Shown one piece after another: positions 9,636-18,258 of a stretch of DNA of 64,000 nucleotides. The DNA is taken from contig NZ_JPDS01000001.1 in assembly GCF_000766795.1 (NCBI RefSeq), positions 1,369,001 through 1,433,000 of the forward strand, read 5' to 3'. Numbering within the stretch: the stretch's first letter is position 1; the number at the start of each line of letters is the position of its first letter. This stretch comes from Polaribacter sp. Hel1_85 (GTDB taxonomy: Bacteria; Bacteroidota; Bacteroidia; Flavobacteriales; Flavobacteriaceae). Made by a program: the position numbers and the translations under genes. Below the pieces are notes generated by a model. The model worked only from the letters and a program-made list of their open reading frames with translations, had not been told where the DNA came from and ran no database searches.

Positions 9636-10277
9636 ATGAAGCACCTTTTTTTACTATTATTCACTTTATCATTGTTTTCAATTTCAGCACAAGATGTTGC
9701 AGTTTTAAAATACAATGGTGGTGGAGATTGGTATGCAAACCCAACTGCAATTCCTAATTTAGTAGCGTTCGCAAACGAAAATATCAAAACAAATATTACT
9801 ATAAACCCTCAAACTGTAACTATTGGTAGTGAAGATATTTTTAACTTTCCGATGTTATTTATGACGGGTCATGGAAATGTTCTTTTTTCTGACGATGATG
9901 CTAATAATTTAAGAAATTATTTAATTTCTGGCGGATTTTTACATGTTTCAGATAATTTTGGTTTAGATAAGTTTATAAGAAGAGAATTGAAGAAAGTATT
10001 TCCTTCACTAGATTTTAAAGAAATCCCTACAAATCATCCAATCTATAATCAGACTTTTAAATTTCCAAACGGAATTCCTAAAATTCATGAACATGACAAA
10101 AAAACTGCTCAAGGTTTTGGTTTATTCTATGAAGGAAGATTGGTTGTTTTTTACGATTATGAAACAGATTTAAGTGATGGTTGGGAAGATGAAATTATAC
10201 ATAACAATCCTAAAAGCGTGAGAGAAAAAGCACTTAAAATGGGTGCAAACATTATAGAATATGCTTTTAAAAATTAA
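9636..10277 (+). CDS. DUF4159 family secreted protein
   Basis: A 213-residue protein with a signal peptide (MKHLFLLLFTLSLFSISAQ). The remainder is a DUF4159 domain: YNGGGDWYANPTAIPNLVAF, then MTGHGNVLFSDDDANNLRNYL, SGGFLHVSDNFG and a C-terminal DGWEDEIIHNNP. The fold is thought to resemble glutamine-amidotransferase or ThuA-like domains; the substrate is unknown. The last 25 bases of the gene are duplicated 98 bases downstream, around an inverted repeat. Confidence 0.85.
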   Translation: MKHLFLLLFTLSLFSISAQDVAVLKYNGGGDWYANPTAIPNLVAFANENIKTNITINPQTVTIGSEDIFNFPMLFMTGHGNVLFSDDDANNLRNYLISGGFLHVSDNFGLDKFIRRELKKVFPSLDFKEIPTNHPIYNQTFKFPNGIPKIHEHDKKTAQGFGLFYEGRLVVFYDYETDLSDGWEDEIIHNNPKSVREKALKMGANIIEYAFKN

Positions 10278-10375
10278 AAAAGTGTCAGTTCGAGCGCAGT
10301 CGAGAACTAATACAACCTTTCGACTGCGCTCAAGGAGACAAATTAATTACTATAGAATACGCTTTTAAAAATTAA
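10253..10375. repeat. REP-like inverted repeat flanked by a 25-bp direct repeat of the gene end
   Basis: Bases 10253-10277 (the end of the DUF4159 gene) recur at 10351-10375 with one mismatch. Between them are two inverted units, GAGCGCAGTCGA (10292-10303) and TCGACTGCGCTC (10320-10331), which are perfect complements, each inside a GTTCGAG...GAGAAC-like shell. The arrangement looks like an inserted short mobile palindrome with a target duplication that regenerated the stop codon. Confidence 0.75.
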
Positions 10376-10431
10376 CTATTAGCAGTTAACAAAAACGAAA
10401 AACGCTACAGCTTTGAACCTAAATTAAATAA

Positions 10432-11364
10432 ATGAAAAACCAAATTGACATAGACGCCATTAAAATAAACTTTGATGAAAGTGGTTTATGGGTTTTAAAT
10501 ATTGCCATTGCTATTATTATGTTTGGTGTTGCTTTAGGAATTACTATAGACGATTTTAAACATCTTTTTAAGAACCCTAAAATAGTTTTTGTCGGTGTTT
10601 TATCACAATTTATCTTATTACCTGCATTTACTTTTTTAGCAATTCTGATGATAGAACCTCATCCTAGTTTTGCTTTAGGAATGATGATGATTGCTGCTTG
10701 TCCTGGTGGAAATGTTTCTAACTTTTTTAGTAAAATGGCTGGTGGAAACGCAGCATTATCAGTTAGCTTAACAGCATTTGCAACATTAATATGTATTGTT
10801 ATGACACCTTTTAACTTACAGTTTTGGGGAAGTTTATACGAACCTACTAATAAAATTTTAAAAACAGTTTCTTTAAATCCTTATGATTTATTTAAGTTGG
10901 TTTCTTTAATATTAGGAATCCCTTTAATATTAGGAATGATTATAAAACATTACCATTCTGAAATGGCTGGTAAGATTGAAAAAGTATTAAAACCATTATC
11001 AATGTTGGTTTTTATTGCTTTAATATTTATTGCATTTTCTCAAAATTTAGATGTTTTTGTAAATCACATTCATCATGTTTTATTCTTGGTTATTTTTCAT
11101 AATATTTTTGCGTTCTTCTTAGGTTTTTATACTGCAAAAGCATTTAAACTTAACAAACAAGATCGTAAAACAATTGCCATGGAAACAGGAATACAAAATG
11201 GTGGTTTGGGTTTATTGCTTATTTTTGGTTTCTTTGAAGGCTTAGGAGGAATGGCTTTATTAGCTGCTTTCTGGGGGATTTGGGATGTCTTTTCTGGTAT
11301 GGCATTGGCAACTTACTGGGGAAGTAAAGCAAAAAATAAATTAGTGAAAATAATTAATTTATGA
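10432..11364 (+). CDS. Bile acid:sodium symporter (BASS) family transporter
   Basis: A 310-residue inner-membrane protein with about nine or ten hydrophobic segments. Features of the BASS family are MIAACPGGNVSNFFSKMAGGNAALS (crossover-helix region, about 84-108) and METGIQNGGLGLLL (about 244-257), which hold Na+-binding positions in characterised members. Family substrates include bile acids, pantoate and other organic anions; the substrate here cannot be assigned. The stop overlaps the start of the following acyltransferase by 4 bases (ATGA), so the two are coupled. Confidence 0.88.
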   Translation: MKNQIDIDAIKINFDESGLWVLNIAIAIIMFGVALGITIDDFKHLFKNPKIVFVGVLSQFILLPAFTFLAILMIEPHPSFALGMMMIAACPGGNVSNFFSKMAGGNAALSVSLTAFATLICIVMTPFNLQFWGSLYEPTNKILKTVSLNPYDLFKLVSLILGIPLILGMIIKHYHSEMAGKIEKVLKPLSMLVFIALIFIAFSQNLDVFVNHIHHVLFLVIFHNIFAFFLGFYTAKAFKLNKQDRKTIAMETGIQNGGLGLLLIFGFFEGLGGMALLAAFWGIWDVFSGMALATYWGSKAKNKLVKIINL

Positions 11365-12443
11365 TTCAGAAAATTTGGTTTACACTTGTTTGGGGTTACA
11401 TAAAATTGGGATTGTTTTTTTACAGTAAAAAAATAACTGTTTTAGGCAGAAATAACATTCCTAAAAAAGGAGCTGTTTTATTTGCAGTAAATCACCCAAA
11501 TGGTTTAGTAGATCCTTTGTTTGTTACTACTACTAATAATAGACAAAATCATTTTTTAGTGAGAGCTGCTTCTTTTAAAAACCCAACTATTAAAAAAATT
11601 TTAGAGTCTTTGTATTTAATGCCAATTTATAGAATTAGAGATGGAATTAAACAACTTTCTAACAATCAAGAGATTTTTGAAAAGTGTTTTAATATTTTAA
11701 ACAAAGGAGAAACTTTAATGATTTTTCCTGAAGGAAGTCATGATAAAAAAAGAAGTATTAGACCTTTAAGTAAAGGATTTACAAGAATCGTTTTTGGGGC
11801 TTTAGAAAAATACAAAGATTTAGAAATTAAAGTAGTTCCTGTAGGAATGACGTACCAGCATCCATCTGATTACCCTACAAAAGTGACTATTAATTATGGA
11901 GAGCCAATTGCTACAAGAGAAATTTTTGAAAACAATACTACTGCAAAATCTATTAATATTTTAAAAGAAAAAGTGAGTAGTCAGTTACAAAAACTAAGTG
12001 TTCATATTCCTGATGATGAAAATTATGAAGCAACTTTACAAGCGCTAACAAATGCACAAGTAGATTTTACAAAAGTAGAGGAAGTGAATAACATAATTCA
12101 ATCTAATACAATACCTGCAGCTAAAAAAGCAAAAACGAACTTTGTAAAACCATTATTATACCTCATCATTTTAAATAGTATCATTCCGTTTTTTCTTTGG
12201 AAAATGGTACGTAAAAAAATTGATGAAATTGAATTTATAGATACTTTTCGTTTTGCTATAAATTGGTTTTCTTGTACGTTCTTTTATTGTTTACAAGGAT
12301 ATATTTTAAGTCTCTTTTTTGGAAACACAATTGGTTTGTTTTACCTAAGTTTATCTGCTTTTATGGTGCTTTTACATTCTAAATTAGCGCCTACAAATAG
12401 TAAAAAACATAAAGAGTTTAATGAATTTGGTAAACAAGTTTAG
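11361..12443 (+). CDS. PlsC-like 1-acylglycerol-phosphate acyltransferase family protein
   Basis: A 360-residue protein. The acyltransferase domain (about residues 20-210) carries NHPNGLVDPLF (an HX5D form of the catalytic motif) and FPEGSHDKKRSIRPLSKGF. Two hydrophobic segments near the C-terminus (about 265-340) anchor it in the membrane. It probably acylates a glycerol-phosphate or another hydroxyl acceptor in envelope lipid synthesis. Overlap with the BASS transporter suggests co-translation, but a functional link is not evident. Confidence 0.82.
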   Translation: MIQKIWFTLVWGYIKLGLFFYSKKITVLGRNNIPKKGAVLFAVNHPNGLVDPLFVTTTNNRQNHFLVRAASFKNPTIKKILESLYLMPIYRIRDGIKQLSNNQEIFEKCFNILNKGETLMIFPEGSHDKKRSIRPLSKGFTRIVFGALEKYKDLEIKVVPVGMTYQHPSDYPTKVTINYGEPIATREIFENNTTAKSINILKEKVSSQLQKLSVHIPDDENYEATLQALTNAQVDFTKVEEVNNIIQSNTIPAAKKAKTNFVKPLLYLIILNSIIPFFLWKMVRKKIDEIEFIDTFRFAINWFSCTFFYCLQGYILSLFFGNTIGLFYLSLSAFMVLLHSKLAPTNSKKHKEFNEFGKQV

Positions 12444-12478
12444 CCCTGATTAAACGGTTTGTTTGAGCTCTTTTTTAC

Positions 12479-12528
12479 TGTCAGTTCGAGTGAATTTGTG
12501 ATGAAAGAACAAATTTGTATCGAGAACT
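12479..12528. repeat. Hairpin repeat of the GTTCGAG...GAGAAC family
   Basis: CTGTCAGTTCGAGTGA and ATCGAGAACT bracket the inner arms ATTTGT (12494-12499) and ACAAAT (12509-12514). It lies between convergent genes and shares its ends with the element at 10285-10307. It may act as a transcript end, but there is no U-tract. Confidence 0.55.
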
Positions 12529-12568
12529 AGCAATAAAAAAAGCGAGTAGTGAAAGCAGGAAATAGCTT

Positions 12569-15532
12569 CTAATCTAAAATTGCATCTTGAATAACTTGCT
12601 GAATTTCTGTACGCATATTACTCTTTACCAAACCTCGGTTTTCCATTGTTGGATATACTCTGTTAGATAAAAATACATACACAATTTCGCTCTTAGGATC
12701 TGCCCAAGTATACGTTCCTGTGAAGCCAGAATGCCCAAAACTTTCATCAGAAACACAACCACAAGTTGCTTTTACGTCTGGATTTAACTGTGGTTTATCG
12801 AAACCTAAACCTCTTCGTACTTTTTTATCTGAAAAATAACGGTGATTAAACTTGTCTAAAGTTTCTGGTTTTAAATATCTTTTGCCTCCATAATAGCCTT
12901 TCTGTAAATACATTTGCATAATTTTGGCAACATCATTTGCATTAGCAAATAAACCTGCATGACCTCCTACTCCACCTAACATTGCTGCTCCCATATCATG
13001 CACATAACCTTGCAATAATTGTTTACGATAATAATCGTCTTTTTCTGTTGGAATAATTTCTTTTGGAGAAAATTTTTGTAGTGGTAAATAACTTGTTCTA
13101 TCGGCTCCTAAAGATTGATAAAACTCTTCATCTACCAATGTATTTAAAGGTTTATCATATTGATTCTCTATTGCTTCTTTAAAGATATAATATCCTAAAT
13201 CGCTGTATTTATAACCTTCTCTTTCTCTTTGGTCTGCATCTCTAATATATTTATAAATACTGTCTTTATAATTTTTATTGATATACAGATTTTTAGCAAC
13301 CTTAATATTATATGCTTTAGACTTTCTTTTGCGATAATAAATAGGCAAATTATTACCTGTAATACTATCTTGAGTTGCTTTATAAAAAGGAATCCATGCT
13401 TTTAACTTACCATAATGAGATAGTATTTCTCTTACAGAAACACTTGCTTTATTAGAGTTTTTAAAGCTTGGTAAAAGATCTTGTAATTTCTCGTTTAAAG
13501 AAATTTTATGCTCTTCTTCTGCTTTCATTATTAAAGGTAAAGAAGCTAAAATTTTAGTAAGAGAAGCCAAATCATATACATCAGAATTATTTACTTTTCT
13601 AGTTTTTTTATCTGTGTGATAACCATAACTTTTATTTAAAATAATTTTACCTTTTCTTGCTACTAAAACTTGAAAACCAGGTGCCATTTTTTTATCTAAA
13701 ATAACATTCGCTAAAGAATCTATCTCTTTTAATTTTATTGATGACATTTTAACGTCTTCAGGAATTGTATACTCAAACCTACTTAAACTAGAGGTTATAA
13801 ATCCATGACCTTCTGCAAACTCATTTTTAATAGAAACAGGTAATTTTCCTTTTGCACCAAAAGCTCCAAAAATTAGTTGTGCAGACAATTCTTGAGACAA
13901 TTTACTATTCTGATAAGAAACAATAATACCTTCAATATTTGTAAAAGTTTTTACTTGCAACAAACTATAAGGGCTCGCAAAAACATCTAAAATTACGTTT
14001 TTTTCTCGTGCAATTTCTTGTAACCAAACTAACTCTTGGTTTTTAAATTTGTAACTTTTCCAAGGATGTAAATTCGATTTATGAAAACCAACAATTACTA
14101 AATTATATGGTTTTAATTTAGATATAATTCCATCTAAGTTTTTATCTGAAATTACATCGACTTTACCATAATTTTGTAACATTTTTACAAAATCATTACC
14201 AGAATCATCTCCTAAATTTACATAAGCAATTTTTCTTTTCTCTAAATTTCTAATTGGTAAATCTCCATTAACATCTTTAACTACAGTTAGTGAATTTTTT
14301 ATTAATTCTCTATGCAATAATTCATCTTCAACTGAGTTTAAATCATTCTGGATATTCTCAATTTTAACTGGTTTATAATTGTGTAAACCTGCCCAATATT
14401 TGGCTTTTAATATTTTTCTAACCGAAAAATCAATACGTTCTTCGGTTAAGGTTTTTAACTCAATTGCTTTTTTTATTAAATTAACAGTTGCTGGTACATC
14501 TTGTGGAATCAACAACAAATCATTTCCTGCTTGTATGGCAGCCAAATCAATTTCTGCAGATGTTGCATAGTTTGCAGCACCTTTCATGTTTAAACCATCT
14601 GTTATTACTAAACCTAAAAAACCTAATTTTTGCTGTAACAAATTAGTCACCACATTTTTAGACAAAGAAGTTGGCAATCTTGGGTCAGACTCTAAACTTG
14701 GTATGCTTAAATGTGCAGTCATAACACTTGCAATACCTGCATCAAACACTTTTCTATAAGGATACAATTCAATAGAATCTAAACGATTCATATCAAAATT
14801 TAAAACTGGTAATGTATGATGAGAATCTGTTGCAGTATCTCCATGACCAGGAAAATGTTTCGCGTTTGCTAAAACTCCTTGACTTTGCATTCCTTGCGTA
14901 AATGCAATTGCTTTTTGAGTTACGTTTTCTTTACTTTCTCCAAAAGAACGATTTCCAATAATAGGATTATCTGGATTTGTATTAATATCTACAACTGGTG
15001 CAAAATTTACATGAATTCCTAAACGTTTACAATGTTTTCCTAAATGCTCGCCAAATTGTTTTACTAAAGAGTCGTTTCTAATCGCACCCAAAGTCATGTT
15101 CCATGGAAATCTGTAGGTATTTTTTAAACGCATATCTAAACCCCATTCTCCATCAAAACCAATTAGTAAAGGCACTTTTGCAGCTTCTTGATATCTATTA
15201 TTCAATTCCGCCTGTTTTTCTGGAGTTCCTTGCATAAAAATTAAATTACCAACATGATATTTTGTAATCATTTTTGTAATAAAATCTGCGTGTTTTTCAT
15301 CTTTATTAGAATACGCTTGTACCATAAATAACTGACCTATTTTTTCATCTAAAGTCATATTTTTCATAATACTATCTACCCAAATAGTTTGCGCCTCTGC
15401 ATCTTTCGTTCTTAAAGGATCTACACTTTGAGCAGATAAATTAAAAACAAAACCTATAAAAAGGATAATAAGTAACTCTTTCTTCATATTTTTCTTCAAC
15501 ATTTTTTTTGGGCGTTTTAACAGGCTTTCCAT
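12569..15532 (-). CDS. GH3 beta-N-acetylhexosaminidase fused to a serine beta-lactamase-like domain
   Basis: A 987-residue secreted or periplasmic enzyme. The most likely start is the internal ATG at 15487 (or 15502), which puts the signal peptide MKKELLIILFIGFVFNLSAQ at the N-terminus. The first 380 residues are a GH3 domain with the NagZ-type signature KHFPGHGDTATDSH (about 223) and ITDGLNMKG (about 309). A GH3 C-terminal region follows to about 590. The rest is a class C beta-lactamase/DD-peptidase-like domain with SLTK (about 657), YSDLGY (about 779) and HSGFTGT (about 930). The fusion occurs in Bacteroidota and suggests joint action on peptidoglycan fragments; whether the second domain is catalytic is unknown. 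Confidence 0.9.
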   Translation of the reverse strand: MESLLKRPKKMLKKNMKKELLIILFIGFVFNLSAQSVDPLRTKDAEAQTIWVDSIMKNMTLDEKIGQLFMVQAYSNKDEKHADFITKMITKYHVGNLIFMQGTPEKQAELNNRYQEAAKVPLLIGFDGEWGLDMRLKNTYRFPWNMTLGAIRNDSLVKQFGEHLGKHCKRLGIHVNFAPVVDINTNPDNPIIGNRSFGESKENVTQKAIAFTQGMQSQGVLANAKHFPGHGDTATDSHHTLPVLNFDMNRLDSIELYPYRKVFDAGIASVMTAHLSIPSLESDPRLPTSLSKNVVTNLLQQKLGFLGLVITDGLNMKGAANYATSAEIDLAAIQAGNDLLLIPQDVPATVNLIKKAIELKTLTEERIDFSVRKILKAKYWAGLHNYKPVKIENIQNDLNSVEDELLHRELIKNSLTVVKDVNGDLPIRNLEKRKIAYVNLGDDSGNDFVKMLQNYGKVDVISDKNLDGIISKLKPYNLVIVGFHKSNLHPWKSYKFKNQELVWLQEIAREKNVILDVFASPYSLLQVKTFTNIEGIIVSYQNSKLSQELSAQLIFGAFGAKGKLPVSIKNEFAEGHGFITSSLSRFEYTIPEDVKMSSIKLKEIDSLANVILDKKMAPGFQVLVARKGKIILNKSYGYHTDKKTRKVNNSDVYDLASLTKILASLPLIMKAEEEHKISLNEKLQDLLPSFKNSNKASVSVREILSHYGKLKAWIPFYKATQDSITGNNLPIYYRKRKSKAYNIKVAKNLYINKNYKDSIYKYIRDADQREREGYKYSDLGYYIFKEAIENQYDKPLNTLVDEEFYQSLGADRTSYLPLQKFSPKEIIPTEKDDYYRKQLLQGYVHDMGAAMLGGVGGHAGLFANANDVAKIMQMYLQKGYYGGKRYLKPETLDKFNHRYFSDKKVRRGLGFDKPQLNPDVKATCGCVSDESFGHSGFTGTYTWADPKSEIVYVFLSNRVYPTMENRGLVKSNMRTEIQQVIQDAILD

Positions 15533-15551
15533 TATATCTTTTTATAATGTC

Positions 15552-15586
15552 ATTGCGAAGTTTACTCTTTTGTAAACTGTGGCAAT
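15552..15586. repeat. Intergenic hairpin, TGTCATTGCGA family
   Basis: The stem pairs ATTGC (15552-15556) with GCAAT (15582-15586) and GTTTAC (15560-15565) with GTAAAC (15572-15577). Together with TGTCATTGCGA it matches the general form of flavobacterial intergenic palindromes. It lies just upstream of the GH3 gene and could fall in its 5' leader. Confidence 0.55.
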
Positions 15587-15694
15587 CTCATAATCTATAA
15601 ACAGATTGCTTGTTTAATTAGATTATAAAAAGGATGTCATTTCAATCCTTAACGCAGCTTATCTAATAACTTAACATTATTATTAAAACAATTT

Positions 15695-16180
15695 TTATAC
15701 CAAAAAGCGTTTGTGCCAACTTTCTTTTGCAGGAATTTCCCAATTATTTTCAAAATCTTCTTTTGTATTCACCATATTGTTAAATACAATGGTTTCTGAA
15801 GTTACTTTTTGTTCTTTCGCAAATTTTTGAAAATCAGATAATTTCACTAAATTAATATTATCATTATCTTTAAAAGTAATGTTCATTTTGTCCATTAAAT
15901 CTAGTTTCAATTCATTTTCTAATCCTTGAATAAAACGAACTGAACTATCTATAGAACAACCAGAAACATCATTAAAGCTTTCATCTACAGCCAAAACTAA
16001 AAACTGATTGTATTTTATAGTAAAAGAACCTTTTAAATCATCTCCATGACGCGTCCATTGATTGATAAACTCTTCTGCTTTTGCTGAAATAAGTTCAACT
16101 TCATTTGCTGTAAATTCTCTATCCGATTGGTAAATCCAAACACGAGAATTATTTGGTAAATTTTTATATTCTGTAAACAT
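15695..16180 (-). CDS. Conserved Bacteroidota protein of unknown function
   Basis: A 161-residue soluble protein starting MFTEYKNLPNNSRVWIYQSDREF. Homologues are widespread in Flavobacteriia and are often labelled 'ABC transporter ATPase', but no Walker A, signature or Walker B motif is visible here, so that name is not supported. Conserved-looking parts are ISAKAEEFINQWTRHGDDLKGSF and FLVLAVDESFNDVSGCSIDSSVRF. It lies between the GH3 gene and an exonuclease gene, separated by A+T-rich gaps, so it may form its own unit. Confidence 0.7.
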   Translation of the reverse strand: MFTEYKNLPNNSRVWIYQSDREFTANEVELISAKAEEFINQWTRHGDDLKGSFTIKYNQFLVLAVDESFNDVSGCSIDSSVRFIQGLENELKLDLMDKMNITFKDNDNINLVKLSDFQKFAKEQKVTSETIVFNNMVNTKEDFENNWEIPAKESWHKRFLV

Positions 16181-16294
16181 TGTTTTTTATTGTTAGATTA
16201 TTAGATATTTAAATACTAGGATAATTAGATTTTTGGATTGTCAAATAATTGTCTAGCAATCTAAAAAATCGAGCAATCTAATATTCTATTTTAT

Positions 16295-17122
16295 CTACCT
16301 TAAATTAAATTTCTGCTGTAAAGCTTGTAACTTTTCAGCATCAGACATTTTCTTTTTTGGAGGTGTCATTCTTTTTTTAATCTCATTCAACACCTTTTTA
16401 GTGTATAAAGGAAAATCTGCATTTTGCATCCAATTATTATAACCAGGATTTTCTTTAAAAACTTCTTCTACTGTTCTTCCTTTGTATTTTCCAAAAGAAA
16501 AAATTTCTTGCTTTTGATCATTCATTAAAATAAAACCAGCAAAATCTGCTCTTTCTCCGTGTGTAGAATATTCACTCAAAGCATCTACTGTATTTTCTAT
16601 GTCGTCGTATTTATCTAACTGAGCTAACAAAATTTCATACGTTGCATTGGTATCTGCTTCTGCTCCATGTGCTCCTTCTAATTCTCTACCACAATAAAAC
16701 TGATAACCAGCACTTAATGTTCTTTGCTCTTTCTTATGAAAAATAACTTGTACATCAATTGCTTTTCTATTTTTCATATCAAAGTCAATACCAGCCCGCA
16801 TTAATTCTTCTGCTAATAAAGGAATATCAAAACGATTAGAATTAAAACCTGCCAAATCAGAATCTGCAATCATTTCATTTACTTGTGGAGCTAATTCTTT
16901 AAAGGTAGGTTCTGCAGCTACCTTTTCGTTGGTAATTCCATGTACATCAATAGAACCTTGTGGAATTTCCATTTCTGGATTTACCAACCACGTTTTACTT
17001 TCTTTATTTCCGTTTGGAAACACTTTTAAAATTGCTATTTCTACAATTTTGTCTGTTGCAATATTTATTCCTGTTGTTTCTAAATCGAAAAATACAATTG
17101 GTTTTTTTAAGTCTAAATTCAT
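16295..17122 (-). CDS. DnaQ-like DEDDh 3'-5' exonuclease
   Basis: A 275-residue protein with the three exonuclease motifs: FFDLETTG (about 11-18), GFNSNRFDIPLL (about 103) and HGAEADTNATYEIL (about 150, with the catalytic His). These hold the four acidic residues and His that bind two metals and hydrolyse DNA or RNA from the 3' end. The last 90 residues (FSFGKYKGRTVEEVFKENPGY) are a conserved accessory segment in Bacteroidota homologues. It could be a proofreading subunit or a repair or RNase T-like enzyme; it is not fused to a polymerase. Confidence 0.9.
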   Translation of the reverse strand: MNLDLKKPIVFFDLETTGINIATDKIVEIAILKVFPNGNKESKTWLVNPEMEIPQGSIDVHGITNEKVAAEPTFKELAPQVNEMIADSDLAGFNSNRFDIPLLAEELMRAGIDFDMKNRKAIDVQVIFHKKEQRTLSAGYQFYCGRELEGAHGAEADTNATYEILLAQLDKYDDIENTVDALSEYSTHGERADFAGFILMNDQKQEIFSFGKYKGRTVEEVFKENPGYNNWMQNADFPLYTKKVLNEIKKRMTPPKKKMSDAEKLQALQQKFNLR

Positions 17123-17216
17123 ATTATTAGTTCTTAATATTTATAAAGTTAAAAAGTTTTAAAGTTGAAATTCTGCTTCCAAAATTTTACAACATTTACA
17201 CTTTTTCAACTCCTAT

Positions 17217-18071
17217 TTACTCGTTATTCAATTGATTTTTAAACTCTTCTACTTGCGCTAGAGCTTTTGCTGGCAATGTAGGTTCTTTAAAATTATACTT
17301 TTTTAGCTCTTCTAAAACAATATCTGCTAATAGTAATCTTGCGGTTGGTTTATCATCTGCAGGAATTACAAACCAAGGTGCAATTTCTTTAGACGTTCTG
17401 TTTAATAAATCTTCATAACAGAATTGGTATTTATCCCACAATTTACGTTCTTTTAAATCGCCTGCAGAAAATTTCCAATTCTTATGTGGTAAATTTAATC
17501 TACGTAATAATCTATTTTTTTGTTCGTCTTTAGATAAATTTAAAAAGAATTTTAAAACAATCGTTCCACTTTCTGCTAAATGTTTTTCAAAATCATTAAT
17601 TCTATCCATTCTGTTATGGTAAAACTCATCATTTAAATCATCTAAACTATTTACATTCGGAATATTTTCGCCAAAAACATAACCTGGGTGCACTCTTGTA
17701 ACCAATACATTTTCATAATGCGTTCTGTTAAAAACGCCAATTTTTCCTTTAGAAGGAAGTGCAATATAATGGCGCCATAAAAAATCGTGTTTCAACTCTA
17801 ATTCTGTAGGCACTTTAAAACTGTGTACCTCAACTCCACGAGCATTTACATTTTTAAAAACCTCTCTAATTAAACTGTCTTTACCAGAAGTATCCATTCC
17901 TTGTAAGCAAATTAACATGCTATATTTGCCTTCTGCATACATAGTATCTTGAATTTTACTTAGCTTTTTACTAATCTTTTTTAGCTTCTTTTCTGCATCA
18001 TCAATTACTGCTTTTGTATTGTAATCAGCAAGTTTAATCGTGTTTTCTACTTTGTAATTTCCTTTACTCAT
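17217..18071 (-). CDS. ppk2: Polyphosphate kinase 2 family (polyP:nucleotide phosphotransferase)
   Basis: A 284-residue cytoplasmic P-loop kinase. It contains the PPK2 Walker A GMDTSGKDS (58-66), the Walker-B-like GVFNRTHYENVLVTRVHP and the lid region RRLNLPHKNWKFS. Enzymes of this family use polyphosphate to phosphorylate AMP, ADP or GDP, and the length fits single-domain members. The subclass (AMP or ADP preferring) cannot be settled by eye. It has a 186-base divergent gap with the FAD oxidoreductase. Confidence 0.92.
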   Translation of the reverse strand: MSKGNYKVENTIKLADYNTKAVIDDAEKKLKKISKKLSKIQDTMYAEGKYSMLICLQGMDTSGKDSLIREVFKNVNARGVEVHSFKVPTELELKHDFLWRHYIALPSKGKIGVFNRTHYENVLVTRVHPGYVFGENIPNVNSLDDLNDEFYHNRMDRINDFEKHLAESGTIVLKFFLNLSKDEQKNRLLRRLNLPHKNWKFSAGDLKERKLWDKYQFCYEDLLNRTSKEIAPWFVIPADDKPTARLLLADIVLEELKKYNFKEPTLPAKALAQVEEFKNQLNNE

Positions 18072-18258
18072 ATGTGTTTTAAATATTTTTTAAAGATAAA
18101 AAAAATAGTGATTTTATCTTTGATTCTTATAGTCTTTTATGATATTAATGTTATCTAAAGTGCTATTGTCTAAATTTAGAATAAATAAATTATCTAAATC
18201 TTAATTTTAGTATAAACTAATTTATTTTTTAAACTTTTAATTTCATTATTTTTGCCCA

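Noticed and set aside
15695..16180. 'ABC transporter ATPase' name often given to this family
   Set aside because: The product has no Walker A, signature or Walker B motif and is only 161 residues, so the name is not supported.
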